DNA from: Phoronis ovalis
Taxonomy: Eukaryota > Phoronida > Phoronidae
Assembly (NCBI GenBank): GCA_028565635.1
Contig: JAOXYB010022025.1
Location: forward strand, 1-17,036
Direction of reading: 5' to 3'
Length of the DNA stretch: 17,036 nt
The translations under genes and the position numbers were made by a program. Below, piece by piece: positions 1 to 13,700 of the stretch (positions are counted from its first letter, which is position 1; each line of letters opens with the position of its first letter). The notes beneath the pieces were generated by a model that was not told the DNA's origin, made no database searches, and saw only the letters and a list, made by a program, of their open reading frames with translations.

Positions 1-760
1 CGATAACAGTGAATTTGACGCGGCGGTTACAGGGTAAATCCAAAGTACCTCCAGCCTACTGCTGGGGGTACAATTATACGACTGTAGCACCACTCTGTCT
101 TGATTTATACACTCTTGCTGATTGAAATTAGCCAAAGCATGCTAGAAAATAAAAATCTGGCCTTTCGACCCATAAAAGACCTCAAAAATCATCATGTTGA
201 CCTTTAAGTGACCAGATACAATCATTTTTGAACATTTTAAGACATTTTTGAAATTTGACCTACTGACCTCAAATTGACCCCTGACCTAATTTTTGTTTGT
301 CCCTCTCTCTCTACTAAGGCTATGACTCAAGTTTTGTACCTGTAGCTTAAAACGTTTTTTAAAAAAGAATTAAAAAAAGATACAATCCCAACAGATTGCA
401 CCTGTGCAACTAAATTGATTTGTTCTAATTTTCAAAGTAACCACCAGATGAGCTCAGAGCAATTTCAAAAAATAATCTATGTTCACTAGTTTGAAGATAA
501 ACATTTAAATACAAAATAACAAAAAATCATTTAAAACATTTTTTGTAAAGTTTTCCGATCTTTAAAACTAAGATACACCGGCCTGTATAAGGTGGTAAAA
601 CAGGACAAAAGAACACAAAATTTTGAATAATAAAAACTTGCCCTCTTATCTTATAAACTAAACTATATACAATTACATACATTATATGTTATTCATTAAT
701 TCACTTTTTTCACAGCATTAAAATTAGACAAACATTACATTATCTGATCATTATATTGCC
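1..760. other. Non-coding stretch; TGACC-rich and hairpin sequence
   Basis: No gene is supported. Positions about 49-69 could fold as an imperfect hairpin (CCTCCAGC with GCTGGGGG). Between about 170 and 290 the word TGACC recurs, in places spaced by 6-12 bases, as often seen in decayed repeats. The remainder is AT-rich with A and T runs. Confidence 0.5.
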
Positions 761-763
761 ACT

Positions 764-769
764 TTTATT
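764..769 (-). promoter_or_regulatory. Candidate polyadenylation signal of the zinc-finger gene
   Basis: AATAAA on the minus strand lies about 190 nt past the terminal TGA of the finger array. This is a reasonable distance for a short 3' untranslated region, but the hexamer is common in AT-rich DNA. Confidence 0.3.
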
Positions 770-960
770 TTTTTTCTAAATTAGATTTATGGTGGACGAA
801 AAAGCCACAGTATATCACCAGGGAGCTTGCTTTAATTAATAAACTATGGCAAGACAGAATGGACCAAAACATAAAAGACACAATGAAAAGAGTAACAACA
901 CATGTATTTGCTGATAAATATGAAAAAAAAATGTTTTGGCTATGCTAAAAAACTTTAGGG

Positions 961-2568
<1,608 letters not shown>

Positions 2569-3027
2569 CTGAAAAGCTTTTACTTAATTCTTCAGTATAA
2601 TTAAAGTACCTTAATTAGGATTTGTCGCTGTATCGCCAGTACATTTTGTTGAGAATGACACTTTTGGTTTACTTTCTTACAGTCCGACCCATATTATTAT
2701 ATTTTTTTGCATTTACCAGTAACCTGCCAACTAACTGTTTCCTTGGCAGGTTCCTGCTGATAAATTTGTCTTTCTTTACAGTTTACTCTAGTAAGAATAA
2801 TTTTAAGCTTGCGAAGTTTGTAAAAACTCAAATCAGCCGCTGCATGCAGATGTGCAAACAGTTTCATTAATTGTTTGAGGCAACCATTCAGTTATATATA
2901 CACTAATTTCTTGATTATACTGTTGCTATGATCTTTAGAGCATTCATCCTTTTCCAGAAATGATGAATTTATTTTGGTTTGTACATAATTACTCTGTGTC
3001 GCAGTCTTCTCAGATGGTGATACGTAC

Positions 3028-3182
3028 ATTTCCCTGTATTCCTGGTTCTTGCGTTATGACCGTTATACCTTGGACAGATGGCACAGTCTGTGTGCTCATT
3101 TTTGTTGCCTGGAGTGATGGTAGTGATTGTTTGTCTGTTATGGTAGAAGGAATTGTAACATTAATGTACGATTTGATCCATA
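3028..3182 (-). CDS. Candidate upstream exon of the zinc-finger gene
   Basis: The minus frame is open from about 3215 and reads as a Ser/Thr/Gln/Pro-rich peptide, including STQTVPSVQGITVITQEPG. A GTACGT donor follows AAT at 3028. Ending there gives phase 0, which fits the AAA start of the finger exon at 2568, so the two could splice into the basic leader KIKSKKQKQKF. The acceptor AG at 3183-3184 has a poor pyrimidine tract, so the 5' border is uncertain. No family is recognised. The opposite strand is also open (2960-3310) but its composition looks like an antisense shadow. Confidence 0.35.
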
Positions 3183-5280
3183 CTGATATCCAAATGTTTC
3201 AAATTCTGCAATATAAAATAGTCATAGTAATTAAGAGTAGATTAAAGATTATTAATTTGTTTGGTCAAACGGTTAATGGGACTGATTTAATACAAATGCT
3301 ACATGGCTGACACAAATAAACTGTGTTGCCAATAGTTCTGGATACAGAACGTACCTATATATTCTGCCTGCCCACGGATTACCAAAGGTGCATAGTTTAT
3401 TTGCTACAAATTATTAGTAGTTTTAGCACAGTGACTGCATGGAAACATCAATGACCTATGAAAATTTTGTAAGAAATTATGTCCCTATAATTTTAATAGG
3501 GAAAAACAAAACCAAAAAAAAGCACATTATATAACTTACAGCAGGCCTTAGACAAAGTTGAAAGCAGATATGTCAACACTGACAGTACAATACCAATAGT
3601 AACTATATGTACAGCAACATAGACGGTCCACACTATACTGCCAAAATAAATTTATTTTTTCATAGTAGGATTGGCAAAGGCTTTAACTGTGCTCTCTATG
3701 TGCGCTTTACTCAAAACTCAAAATTGTACAATTTAAACCTATAGTTTCACAATGCCAGCTCCAAAAAATAACAACTGTCCCCTATGAAAAATATTTTACA
3801 ATGTTCAATAAATAAGATTAAAGGAGAAATTAAGAAACAAAACAATATTATCAATAAAAAACAAGAGGCAACATAAACAGAGTATCAGTTACTGCTTTAA
3901 CAATTCTTTTTTTCTTTTACCAGCATATACAAAGTATACAACAAAAAATGTAAGTTGTTCTGTATCCTCAGTTTACATTAATTGCAAAACATTTTCAGTA
4001 TAGTGAGAAATTTCTAATTTTTTTCCTTAATAAGTTTAACTCTTAAAAATCATTTAATTCATGACAGTCGAGTGCATATAAATGCTGTGTATCTTCAATT
4101 TCATTCTTGTTACAACAAACTTACAACCTATTTTTTCTTTCACCTTTGTTCCATGTACTAGTTTCAGTTGGTAAAAAATAATAGTAATAAAATCTAGCAA
4201 GAACTTTCTATATATAGGCTTAAAATCTAAAAGTATAAAATTAATTTCTTTGTTCACCAGTTTCTTGAATTTAATAACCTTGGACTTATACCGGTTTATA
4301 CATTATACTTCGTTTTGATATGTCTTAGTAGCAGGGAATTGCATGACCTTTGCAAATCAGACATCGTGTTTACAGAGTTGGCTAAGGCAACCTTTTTTAT
4401 ATGCAGACACAAAGATTACAGGTTTGAACAATATTTAATTGCGTATTTTCTCAAACGTACACCATTAGATTTTCCATCTGCCTTTGTTATATTAAAGTGC
4501 ATGCATATACTCTTGTCAATACACAATGATGCACTAGCATATTAGAAAAAATAAAAGTATGGCTTGCTAATAAATACAATAAAACTGAACTTATCTACAC
4601 TACATAAAGATTAATGTTGATTGATTGATTTTGGTACATGAAACACAACAAATACATAAAATAAATAAGTTACAATAAATAAGAATGGTGCATCATCTCC
4701 AAGGGTAACACAAAAAAAAACCTTTTCCAATGTGGTCCCTGAATATGAAACAAGATGGTAATTATAATAACTTAATGTTATAAACAAATTGTCTAGCTAG
4801 CTAGGCTAGGTGCAGTGTTATTTTATACTAGAACATAATGTACATTACACGTGTAATTTACATCATCCCTTACATTTCGTAATTTGGGAAACTTTTTTCA
4901 GACGAGTTTCATGAGTACGGGGTGCATTCGAACAATATTATTAGCATCAAAATTGTCATCTACAACTTTTGCACAGAAATTCCTTGATCACACCCACTTT
5001 ATTGTATACTAGGATTATTATATACATGCATGTGCTGGTACTTTAATTCCAAAACACCTAAGTCATCTTTTTTTGCACTTTGGTGAACAGAAGCCCACTT
5101 AGTCACAACTACATCATGCCACAAATATGTTAAGATAGTAATAGGCTCTAATGGGTCAATCAGTGGTTCCCAGCAGATTAGTTTGTGGTATAATAATATA
5201 TGTGGTATACATGGATACACATACAAATTGTTTGAAACAATCCCGTTTTCTTTGATTAAATGTACTTTCTGGTAATAAGC
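3183..5280. other. Intergenic, no gene recognised
   Basis: AT-rich sequence with only short open frames lacking known motifs, including a 76-codon plus-strand frame at 4315-4545. It contains a short TTGATTGATTGATT tract near 4617, a TAGCTAGCTAGG run near 4794 and a 14-bp palindrome at 4844-4857. Confidence 0.6.
4844..4857. repeat. Perfect 14-bp palindrome with CACGTG core
   Basis: ATTACACGTGTAAT is self-complementary and contains an E-box core. It could be a bHLH-type site, but nothing nearby shows a promoter. Confidence 0.35.
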
Positions 5281-5490
5281 TTACACACCTAACCAACATA
5301 GACTCGAACCGTCAGTTCGCATTCGTGGACCTGTTTCCTACCATTCGAACCCATTTTCAGGGTCTCGCACTGAAATTCCTGCTACTCGAACCGTCATTTC
5401 CCCGACTAGCGTAAGTTGCCAGGAACTCAAACAGATTTCCGAAGACTCAAACAGTACATACTGGCATTCTCTGTTGCGGAAGCTAACGAA
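5281..5490 (+). repeat. Left arm of inverted repeat, with ~41-bp sub-repeats
   Basis: Diverged 41-bp units start at 5301, 5342, 5383 and 5424, each opening with ACTCGAACC or a one- or two-base variant. 41 is not a multiple of three, so this is not a repeated protein. Confidence 0.65.
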
Positions 5491-5927
5491 TAGATTTTCA
5501 GCTTATCTATGCCGGTTATATGTAGGCCTACCATTTATCTGGTTAATAATTAAAAATTACTAAGACTTCAGCTGTAACGACTATGTGATAACTGCATGCT
5601 AAAGATAATTATTTTTTTCTTTCGGGATTCATGTTATTTGTTTGATGTCTAGCACCATCCAAGTAACTTTCATGCATGTAGTGCATCATCATTCCTTATA
5701 TCAAGCGTTCAAAAAAATAAATATCAGACAAATGTAAATTCCACACAACAGCGACTGGGAACTCTAAAAATTTTATAATGCGGATTATTAATTCTTAGAA
5801 AACCATATCTAAGTATAGAGCACCATAAAGATTTTTTAAACCATGAGAAAGCTATGCCCCTTTTCTTTATTATTATTGATCTGCACTCGACCTGCCAGTG
5901 TCAAACTGGTGGTATATATAAAGGATA

Positions 5928-6154
5928 TCCGTCAGTTTCCGTAACGGAGAATGCCCGTATGTACTAAATTGCAGAATTAGAAATTGTTTGAGTCTCCTGA
6001 AATCTGTTAAGAGTTCTTGGAAACTTACGCGAGTACATGGAAATGATGGTTCGAGTAGCAGAAATTTCGGTATGGGATCTTGAAAATGGGTAGCAAACAG
6101 ATCTGCGAATGTGGATTGAAGGTTCGAGTCTACGCTGGTTAGGTAGGCCTGTAA
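5928..6154 (-). repeat. Right arm of inverted repeat
   Basis: On the minus strand this repeats the left arm in the same order. The second 41-bp unit lacks its ATTCGAAC start and there are a few other small gaps. Open frames on both strands here are by-products of the repeat. Confidence 0.65.
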
Positions 6155-7109
6155 CAACAGATGACATACTGAAGATACAAGGAAATAATTACGCTTTGTA
6201 CAGCATTTTGGCAATAAAAACTTGCTCATTTATTTTACTCACTAAAATATATACAAATTCGTGTGATAGTTCATATATCTTAACTTTATACAGGTGTAAA
6301 ATTACACAAAAATTAAATGATCTAAAAAAAATACATTTCAATTTTTGCAACTTGGCCATATCCAAAAACATCACAATTTTTGTAACGAATGCCATTCCAC
6401 TATGCTGTTATACGTGGGTCCACTTGTAATGTTACTAGCAGTCGCAAGCCAATCACATAGCAGGTATGAATTTTGAGAGAATACTAGTAATTGCAGACCA
6501 GATGTCCCAGTCTCCCAAGTATTCAAGTTGAGATGATTCCTTTTCACAATTTTAAACGTTTATAACAAAATCTCTCAAAATTAATGGGCAATTCTGCTAC
6601 TGTGCATTGAAAAGATTATACCATATGTACATTCAATTCCATTCTATTAAAATTCACTTAAATAATTCACAATTCGGTTAAACATATTATCGCTATCATA
6701 TTATGACAGACTTGTTTGTATTTAATTTTTATAAACACCAGCTATTCGAAGCCAACATGCATTATTTGAACAGCTTTATGAAAAAGGATTATCGCTACTC
6801 AATGTTTGCCAAGACACATTCCAAATCTCAGGATTCTGTTATAAGGCAAAGACCCCTTTCCCCCTCCATCTAAATGTGCTAATGCATCCATCTTTTACAA
6901 TTGATATTACCAATACAATGACAGCATATATTAACTAATCAGGGCAAGCTTGCATTTAGCTCTCATTTGGTTTAATGCATGCGAGACTCTTATGCTAATT
7001 AAGGTGAATGCATATTATCACAATGTCAATAGTCTTTCCGGATGAATAGACTATTTGCACGCATCCTAATCGCCGTGTTTATCTAGATGTTTCCAGCAAG
7101 TGCATTTTG
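6155..7109. other. Intergenic; homeodomain-like motif cluster near 6880-7020
   Basis: No gene is supported. TAATGCAT occurs at 6880-6887 and 6973-6980, ATGCTAATTAAGG at 6992-7004 and GAATGCATATTATC at 7006-7019. Such POU- and homeodomain-like words could mark an enhancer, but AT-rich DNA produces them by chance. Confidence 0.4.
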
Positions 7110-7689
7110 CAGTTTTAAACACACTCGTGTGATTTTATTCACAAAGCCAGCATGCTGGATCTTCAGGTATGCACATGATCATGATGGTGGGTCCACCTAG
7201 TGCATGCAGATAAAGCCACATTAACATTTTGCAAGCTTCAATTGACAAATATTCACATGAAAAATGTTTTAATAAGAAAAGCCTAGTGTGACCTTCAATC
7301 TTAAAAGAGAATTCCAATACACATAGCAACAGGCCAAAAAACTTTTATATCATTAACCAAAAATTGTAGCAGATGATATAATTCACTAAATATGATCAAA
7401 ACTATACTATTGTAGCAAACATCGGAATGTTTAATAAGCAGAATTACATAGTCTCTATTTATAAAAATGATCTTTTATGTGACGGAAAACAAAATATACT
7501 TTTTAGAATTTATCTAGTTTTTCACTAATTCCAGCATGTGACTTCATATCACTACCAGTATCTGTATTCCTGGATTCACTAAACTGCTCTTGCTTCACTT
7601 GTTGTATTTTTCAGATATACCCCAAAAAAAAATAGTTCAGCAATTGGATGCCATAATGTAGTAGTAGTAGCAGTGCTACTTGATAAAAA
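7110..7689 (-). other. RTF1: RTF1 3' untranslated region (putative)
   Basis: AT-rich sequence follows the stop. The first AATAAA on the minus strand that I found is at 7134-7139; ATTAAA variants occur nearer the stop, around 7268 and 7430. The end is inferred at roughly 20 bases past the hexamer and may be wrong. Short open frames here show no family resemblance. Confidence 0.45.
7134..7139 (-). promoter_or_regulatory. Candidate polyadenylation signal of RTF1
   Basis: AATAAA on the minus strand lies about 550 nt past the RTF1 stop codon. The ATTAAA variants closer to the stop are alternatives. Confidence 0.4.
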
Positions 7690-7796
7690 CTAGATAAGTC
7701 CTCTTCTCTTTTTATAATCGTCCAGATTCAATGACCTCTTGGGTGCACCATCTTTTACAACAGTTGGTGCTTTAGGCATTGCAGACATGGGAGAAG
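7690..7796 (-). CDS. RTF1: RTF1 last coding exon
   Basis: It reads [18 protein letters not shown], then [16 protein letters not shown] and TAG at 7690-7692. The human protein ends [16 protein letters not shown], so the C-terminus is complete. In yeast the extreme C-terminus is needed to bind the rest of the Paf1 complex. The acceptor is gttatag. Confidence 0.98.
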
Positions 7797-10700
7797 CTAT
7801 AACATAATATACCAAAATCCATACAAGTGATATACATACAATGATATTCATACATCTTTGTCTTTTTCATGCAAACTTAAGTAATTTTTTTGTCATGAGA
7901 TATATTAAAAACTTATAATTTTTATCCAATGACAGAAAAAGCTTTGGACACAAGATGATTCCAAGGTTATATAAAGCAGGAACAATTTCGCAGCTTAAAA
8001 CTCAGAGATATTTTTGAGAGGCCATATTATAGTAATTCATTATGCCATTCAACCAAGTGAGTTTATAAAATAAATTATTACAAATGACTTAGCTTGCACC
8101 CAGAAATTCACAGAATCAAAAGTCTACAAACAAATTTCTACAACCAATACTATCAGGACTCACCAGCGGCTGGGACATCAAGATCAATCTCTATGTTGAA
8201 GTCATGGACTGAGAATAAGTCTTCTGATGGTCTACGATCCAGTGCAGATGGCATAGTTGCAGAGTCGGTAGACTCCATTCCCAGTGCACCACTAGGCTGC
8301 AAAATGAAAGTACCGTTTCCATGAATATTCAACAATCTCTTTAATCAGTTGAAGATTCAAAATAAATGTTAAATTTATTAGGACAACCATGGAACAACCT
8401 AGTTTTTGGGATGTGAACTGCCCTAAATTTACAATTTTCTCACTATTACAAAAGAAAAAAGAATGCAACTATCTATCATGCAATGATGGACAAACAATTT
8501 GCTGCTTTATCTAGTTGCTAAAAAGAACAGGTGCAGATTAGGCTAGACTAAAAAGAAACGGATAACACAGCAAAAGAGGTGGAAAAGAGGAGGACATGAA
8601 ATTTACACCTATTTGACACAGCATTACGTTATCAGGAAGGTGGTCATTAGTCTATATAGTGATGGGCATAAAAAGTTTTATACAGACCCTTTGTCCCTGA
8701 TCAGGTGCAGCAGCATTTCTTTCTTTTTCTTTTTGTTGCTCAGCTTGTAATTCTAACATCTGAGCCGTAGGTCGAGTCTGTAATAAACACGGATCTTATG
8801 AAATGTGAAAATTGCAAATCTGACAAAGATAAAATTTATCGGATGCCAGCCAATAGCCAGCTTCAAATATTACGGCATATACTACTGAAGTCATTAAAAG
8901 GAGGTTCAAAATAAGGAGGGAATAGCAGTTATAACTTAAGACAACTTTAATAACCTGTTAGAACTGATTTATCAATGGCTATATGATTTTAAGATTCCTT
9001 AAGATCATTCCCATTTGAAAATAGTTCGCATTCACTTACACACTCATCACATACATGCATATACATCATCATTATTTGGCTGTACAACTGATTTAAAAGG
9101 CACTAAGCTTGTCTTCTAGTGCCTGGGTGGAGTGTCCATGTATAACATCCGTATAGCAAAATAGAGAGGCGGAAAACTTTGAAATTGTTGATTATTAGTT
9201 GGATTGAGATCAAAGTTGAAAACTAGTCTCTTAAGTTTCCAGACTGCCCAGACTTTAGTTCATCTTCTGTTGATACCATTAATAGCTGAAGTTATCACTA
9301 ACTCAAGATATTTAAAGTTAGAAACTGTTTTGATCTGCTTGTGTTTGAACTACAGAAGGTCTGACAAAGAGGTCTGGTTACTCATCACCATGCAGTTGTA
9401 CTCATTGATCTGCTGGGTGGAAGGTCAGCATTAATAATACTTAAGCATTTAGCAGCTTGGAGAAATGTTCTCACCATTCCTCAGTGGTATTTATCTTTTC
9501 AGCCATTTGTTTACTTAATCTTTGTTACATTTTCCTGCTTTTGCCATCCAAGTGATTTATTAACTTCCCATTCACATGCGCACACACATGCACATAAGCA
9601 ACACCATTATTTTCAAACACTTTCTTAAATACCTTAGTAACAAGCGTGGGCCTACAGTGTCTTCTGGTGAATGGGTCTGCAATCCTATTTCTAGCTTCTT
9701 CTACTTCTCTTTTACTTGCAACCTCTGCTTCAATAATATTCCGTTGTCTATTCCTCTGGTTAATATAGCTGCAACATAAACAAAGATTCAGTGGGACTCC
9801 ATTTAAACTAAATGTTTTGATTATACTTCGTTGTACGCAAACAATGATCTTCACTTGCAAACACAGAACAATAAAATGTAGTACCATTGCAAAAAATAAA
9901 ATTCATATTATGCATCACATGGAATATTCATTATAACTTTTTCAAAACACATGTTCAGCATAAGTACAAGGTCTTTAATGTTAATACTTCTGATCCTTAA
10001 ATCCCTTATAGACAAAGAGAAATGTCTCACTAGGATAAAAGACTATTTGTGCCAAAGAGAGTTATTACCTGACAGAGCTTATGTTACTTGTTCGCCTTCT
10101 ATCTAATTCTGTTGCTCTTTCTTCTAATTCCTCTAGCTGTTGACCAAGTGCATGCATTTTCTCATCATTACCAGCTAACTCAGCTAGGTCCTACAAAATA
10201 AACAAATCCAATAACAACGGATTAAGGTTATCAACTGAATTTTTTATCCACCAATCGAATGCAGTACAATTCGGTATATAGTTGTCTTGTCAAATAGTTA
10301 AAGCACTACATAATTACTCTAATTTTTTATAACATTACCTTTTTATGCAAAAAATATACTATAACAGTGTGACAAATTATACATTATTTTTATTTATTAA
10401 AAGTTTACAGTCAAGTCTGCATAAGGATGTTTAGTTCAGTGATCCTAGCATTCCACATGGCATAATCTAGAGACAATGGGTATAGGGATGTTTAAATTGT
10501 CACTTAAAACAGGATGTTACTCCACACATGTGCTTCTAAGGGTTGGCATTTTGGCCGAATTTTGTATAAACAATGTTTGAATTTAAATATAACACATAAT
10601 TCTGAAAAAAATAAATAATTTTACACCTACATTTATTTGTCCTGAACAAAATTCTATCAGATCCTTAATTTCTACTAACCACGGTTTCATGAATTTTTGT

Positions 10701-13700
10701 TAATATAAATAACCTTTTCAATACAATAGACAGACAGGGAAAAATGCAAGAACCACTGGTGCCCTCTGAACTAACTACCAATACACCACCATAGTCGTGA
10801 ATAAATAAAGAAATAATATCTTAGTTTTTTTTTTCTGACTTCTAAAAGATGATGAAATGTTGAGGTTACTATTTTTCCCCCCGCTGCTTGTGATACAGAA
10901 ACATTTTAATAATAATTTGTTCTTGGAACAAAATACTTTTTTAATAAATTCATATTAACACTAGACATATTATAATATACAAAAAAATAGAGGTGAAAAG
11001 TTAAGTTGTGAAATGGGTCTTTCTACGTCGAACACTGCCAAGTGGAGAAAACTACATATTAGAAATTATCAATGTTATCCAGACACATAATTTGCTTAAT
11101 ACAAGTATTGTTCTACTTTTGTTCCAAGGGACATAATAAATAAATATGAAAAACAAACTAAACTTTGAGTCATAAAAGAATGGTACGTGGTGAAGTCACC
11201 AGAAACAACAAATATTCATATACATTTCTAGAGACCTAAAATATAGTAAAAAGTATATAGATTACTATCATTTAACACAATTAACACTCAGGTACCTTCT
11301 CCTTTATTAATGCTGTTTTCTTCATAGCATAATTATGCGGATTCTTCTTAAACCTTTGTTTTTCATGCACAATCTAAAAAAAAAACATTACAAAAATAAA
11401 AGCTTACAGTCAAAACTGAGTTCAACACAAAACAAGTAAACTTAATTTGAAAAGTTTCTTTTCAAAACTTTTACTAATATTGGAAGACAATCTGCAGTAT
11501 GATTGGGTAATCCCCCCGTATAATATACAGTGAAATCATCAGATTGTTTTCTGAGACAGAGATGTTTATCAGACAATTACTGTACAGTTCAAACTGTAAA
11601 CTTATACATTAACATTACTGTCATTCTATTGTAATATTACATCGCTACATAAACATGCCAATACTGTACTATCACATACCACAAATGATACAAACAAGCA
11701 GTATACATGAGAAAATACTTACTGTTTCAACATCTTCTTCATTGAACTTGTGTGTCAAGGCTTGTGCTATGTCTTGTACCTTCTGTTCAACTTCGTCAAC
11801 AGTAGGTAGCTGCAAACCACCCAGCATCATTGCCTCTTTCCATTTGAAAAATTCTGATTCTGTAAAATCTTGATTTGATACAAACTCTAAACGATAGACT
11901 CTATCAGCACTGCCATGCCTACAAAATATAAAGATGTGAAATGAAAATATCTACAACATTTAGTGTTTACAGAACAACTGGAAATTATGCAAGTAGTAAC
12001 ATTGTTTTAGGTTTACATACATCTGGTTTTGGTTGAAACAGTACACCCAAATAGATTTTCAAATTTCATTGAACATGTTGACTTTTGTAAAGCTTATATT
12101 CTTGTTAATAAGACTGGGATTGTAGCCGAACATGTAGGCCTCATAAATCAGATTTGTTACCTTAATCGCAAGCCTTTGTTTGTTCTTGTGGTCCCCAACT
12201 GATACACTTTACCAGTCTCACACACATCTGTAATTTCTGCTACCTAAAGAAAAAAAACAAGTGTGTGACTGTCTTTAAATTATACAGGAAATGATTCCTA
12301 TATTAAGGTGGTGTATTGGTAGATCAGCAGGCACCACCCAGTTTCTTGCGTGTCTATGTAACTGTCTACATTGCAAAGCCCAAGTGAGTAGAAAGTAAGG
12401 ATATGATATAAGTTGGATAAGGACAAATAAATGTAGGTGCAAAACTATTTCTGTAAAACCATACAAAATTTTGCCATAATGATGACAATTAGCAGCACAT
12501 GTGTTCTATTTAAATTGAAGTATTGTTTATGCAAAATTCTACCAAAATGGTGATCTTTAGTAGCACAATGTGTGAAATAACATCTTTATGCAACTGAATG
12601 TAATAATTTAATTATTCGAATACACACTGCCTCTAGATTATGACATGTGGAATGCTATAAGATTGCTCTAGGAGAAATATTCTCATGCAGTCACAATTGT
12701 AAACTTGTATTATTAAAAATTTGCTTAATTCGTCACACTTTCAAGGTGCTAATTTTATGAAAATTTAGAGTGATAATGTAGTGCTTTAACTAATCGACAT
12801 TACAACTATACCAAATAGTACTGCATTATTGGTGGGCACCGCTTGCAATGATTGATATTTCGGAGGTGTGTATTGAGCCATTTTATATAACTACCAATAT
12901 GCCACCTTAAAAAATACAGAATTATTAACAGATCATTTTAAACATTTGAAAACAAGGTGAAAACTATACCACTAACACTACCAATATTTAACTCTTCAAC
13001 AGGTCATCTTTACCCAATGATGAAATACAGGAGTATTAACACAATTATTGCTAGGTAACTCTGCCTACCCTATACACTGCTTTGCCTTCTGAATTATTAC
13101 CAATACCTATTCTGACAAAACAACCGAGGATAGCATCTTTGAAGAATGGCATGTGACACCACCTGGAGATACAGAAAGTACAGTTCATTTAATACACTGG
13201 ATTAAACTTTGATTATTGGTCTGTTAGAACGGCTCTCCCACTTTCTGTTTTTGGTGTTAAAAACAAACAAAATTTAGATACATTGCTTACCTTTCACATG
13301 CCCTTTTACAGATTTAGATAAATCCCATTTATGTTGTGTTAAATGTCAAGATTAATGAAAAGTTTAGTTGGTAGTCTTGTAAGCATAGAAATAATTACAT
13401 GCTGAGCTTGTACTTAAATCACAACTTTGCACTGGAACAATCTTTTCACACAATTTCATGTTTATCTAATGTGGTCATTGTCTGGGTAATTAGTATGCTA
13501 ATTACACTGTAACTTTACTATGTGATACCTCGCATTTCAACCCAGACACACTACTGTAACAAATCCACACTGCGCTTAAACGAGAGATGTCAAATATAAA
13601 CACACTTTCTGTTTTAGCAGAAACAAAGATATGTTTTGAGAATCCCAATAATTAATTATTAGTGTAATAATCACTTAGAATTCTTCCACACACTTACTTT

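Larger units (their letters stand above)
5281..6154. mobile_element. Foldback-type element with long inverted-repeat arms
   Basis: The arms 5281-5490 and 5928-6154 are inverted copies, roughly 75-80% alike by eye, around a ~437-bp AT-rich middle. Both outer ends read inward through ACCTAACC and then GACTCGAACC. The copies share long patterns such as CTGTTT and TACTCGAACC. Inside the left arm, CTCGAACC-like words start at 5303, 5344, 5385 and 5426, exactly 41 bases apart. No transposase frame is present, so this would be a non-autonomous foldback element or an inverted duplication. No target-site duplication was recognised. Confidence 0.65.
12303..12910 (-). mobile_element. Non-autonomous DNA transposon, copy 1 (608 bp, TTAA-bounded ends)
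   Basis: Terminal inverted repeats are TTAAGGTGGTGTATTGGTAG at 12303-12322 and its complement, with two changes, at 12891-12910. TTAA at both outer edges may be the target duplication, as in piggyBac- or Kolobok-like elements, though the GGTGG ends are not typical of piggyBac. No transposase is coded. A second copy in inverse orientation lies near 10222-10794. It sits in an RTF1 intron. Confidence 0.8.

Noticed and set aside
2960-3310. Plus-strand open frame of 116 codons
   Set aside because: Its Cys/Val/Trp-rich reading has no motif, while the minus strand gives a more protein-like Ser/Thr/Gln-rich peptide with splice signals; treated as an antisense shadow.
4315-4545. Plus-strand open frame of 76 codons
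   Set aside because: No recognisable domain, no splice context and AT-rich composition; likely chance.
6119-6131. GGTTCGAGTC, like a tRNA or SINE B box
   Set aside because: The word is part of the CTCGAACC sub-repeat present several times, and no A box or cloverleaf is found around it.
5873-6229. Open frames of 118 and 67 codons on the minus strand
   Set aside because: They lie in an arm of the inverted repeat, and the ~41-bp sub-repeat period is not a multiple of three; no domain is recognised.
9204-9434. Plus-strand open frame of 76 codons
   Set aside because: It is antisense to the LINE relic, whose minus-strand reading carries the conserved motifs.
10222-12910. piggyBac assignment for the TTAA-bounded element
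   Set aside because: Ends begin GGTGG rather than the usual CCC/CCY after TTAA, and no transposase is available; superfamily left open.
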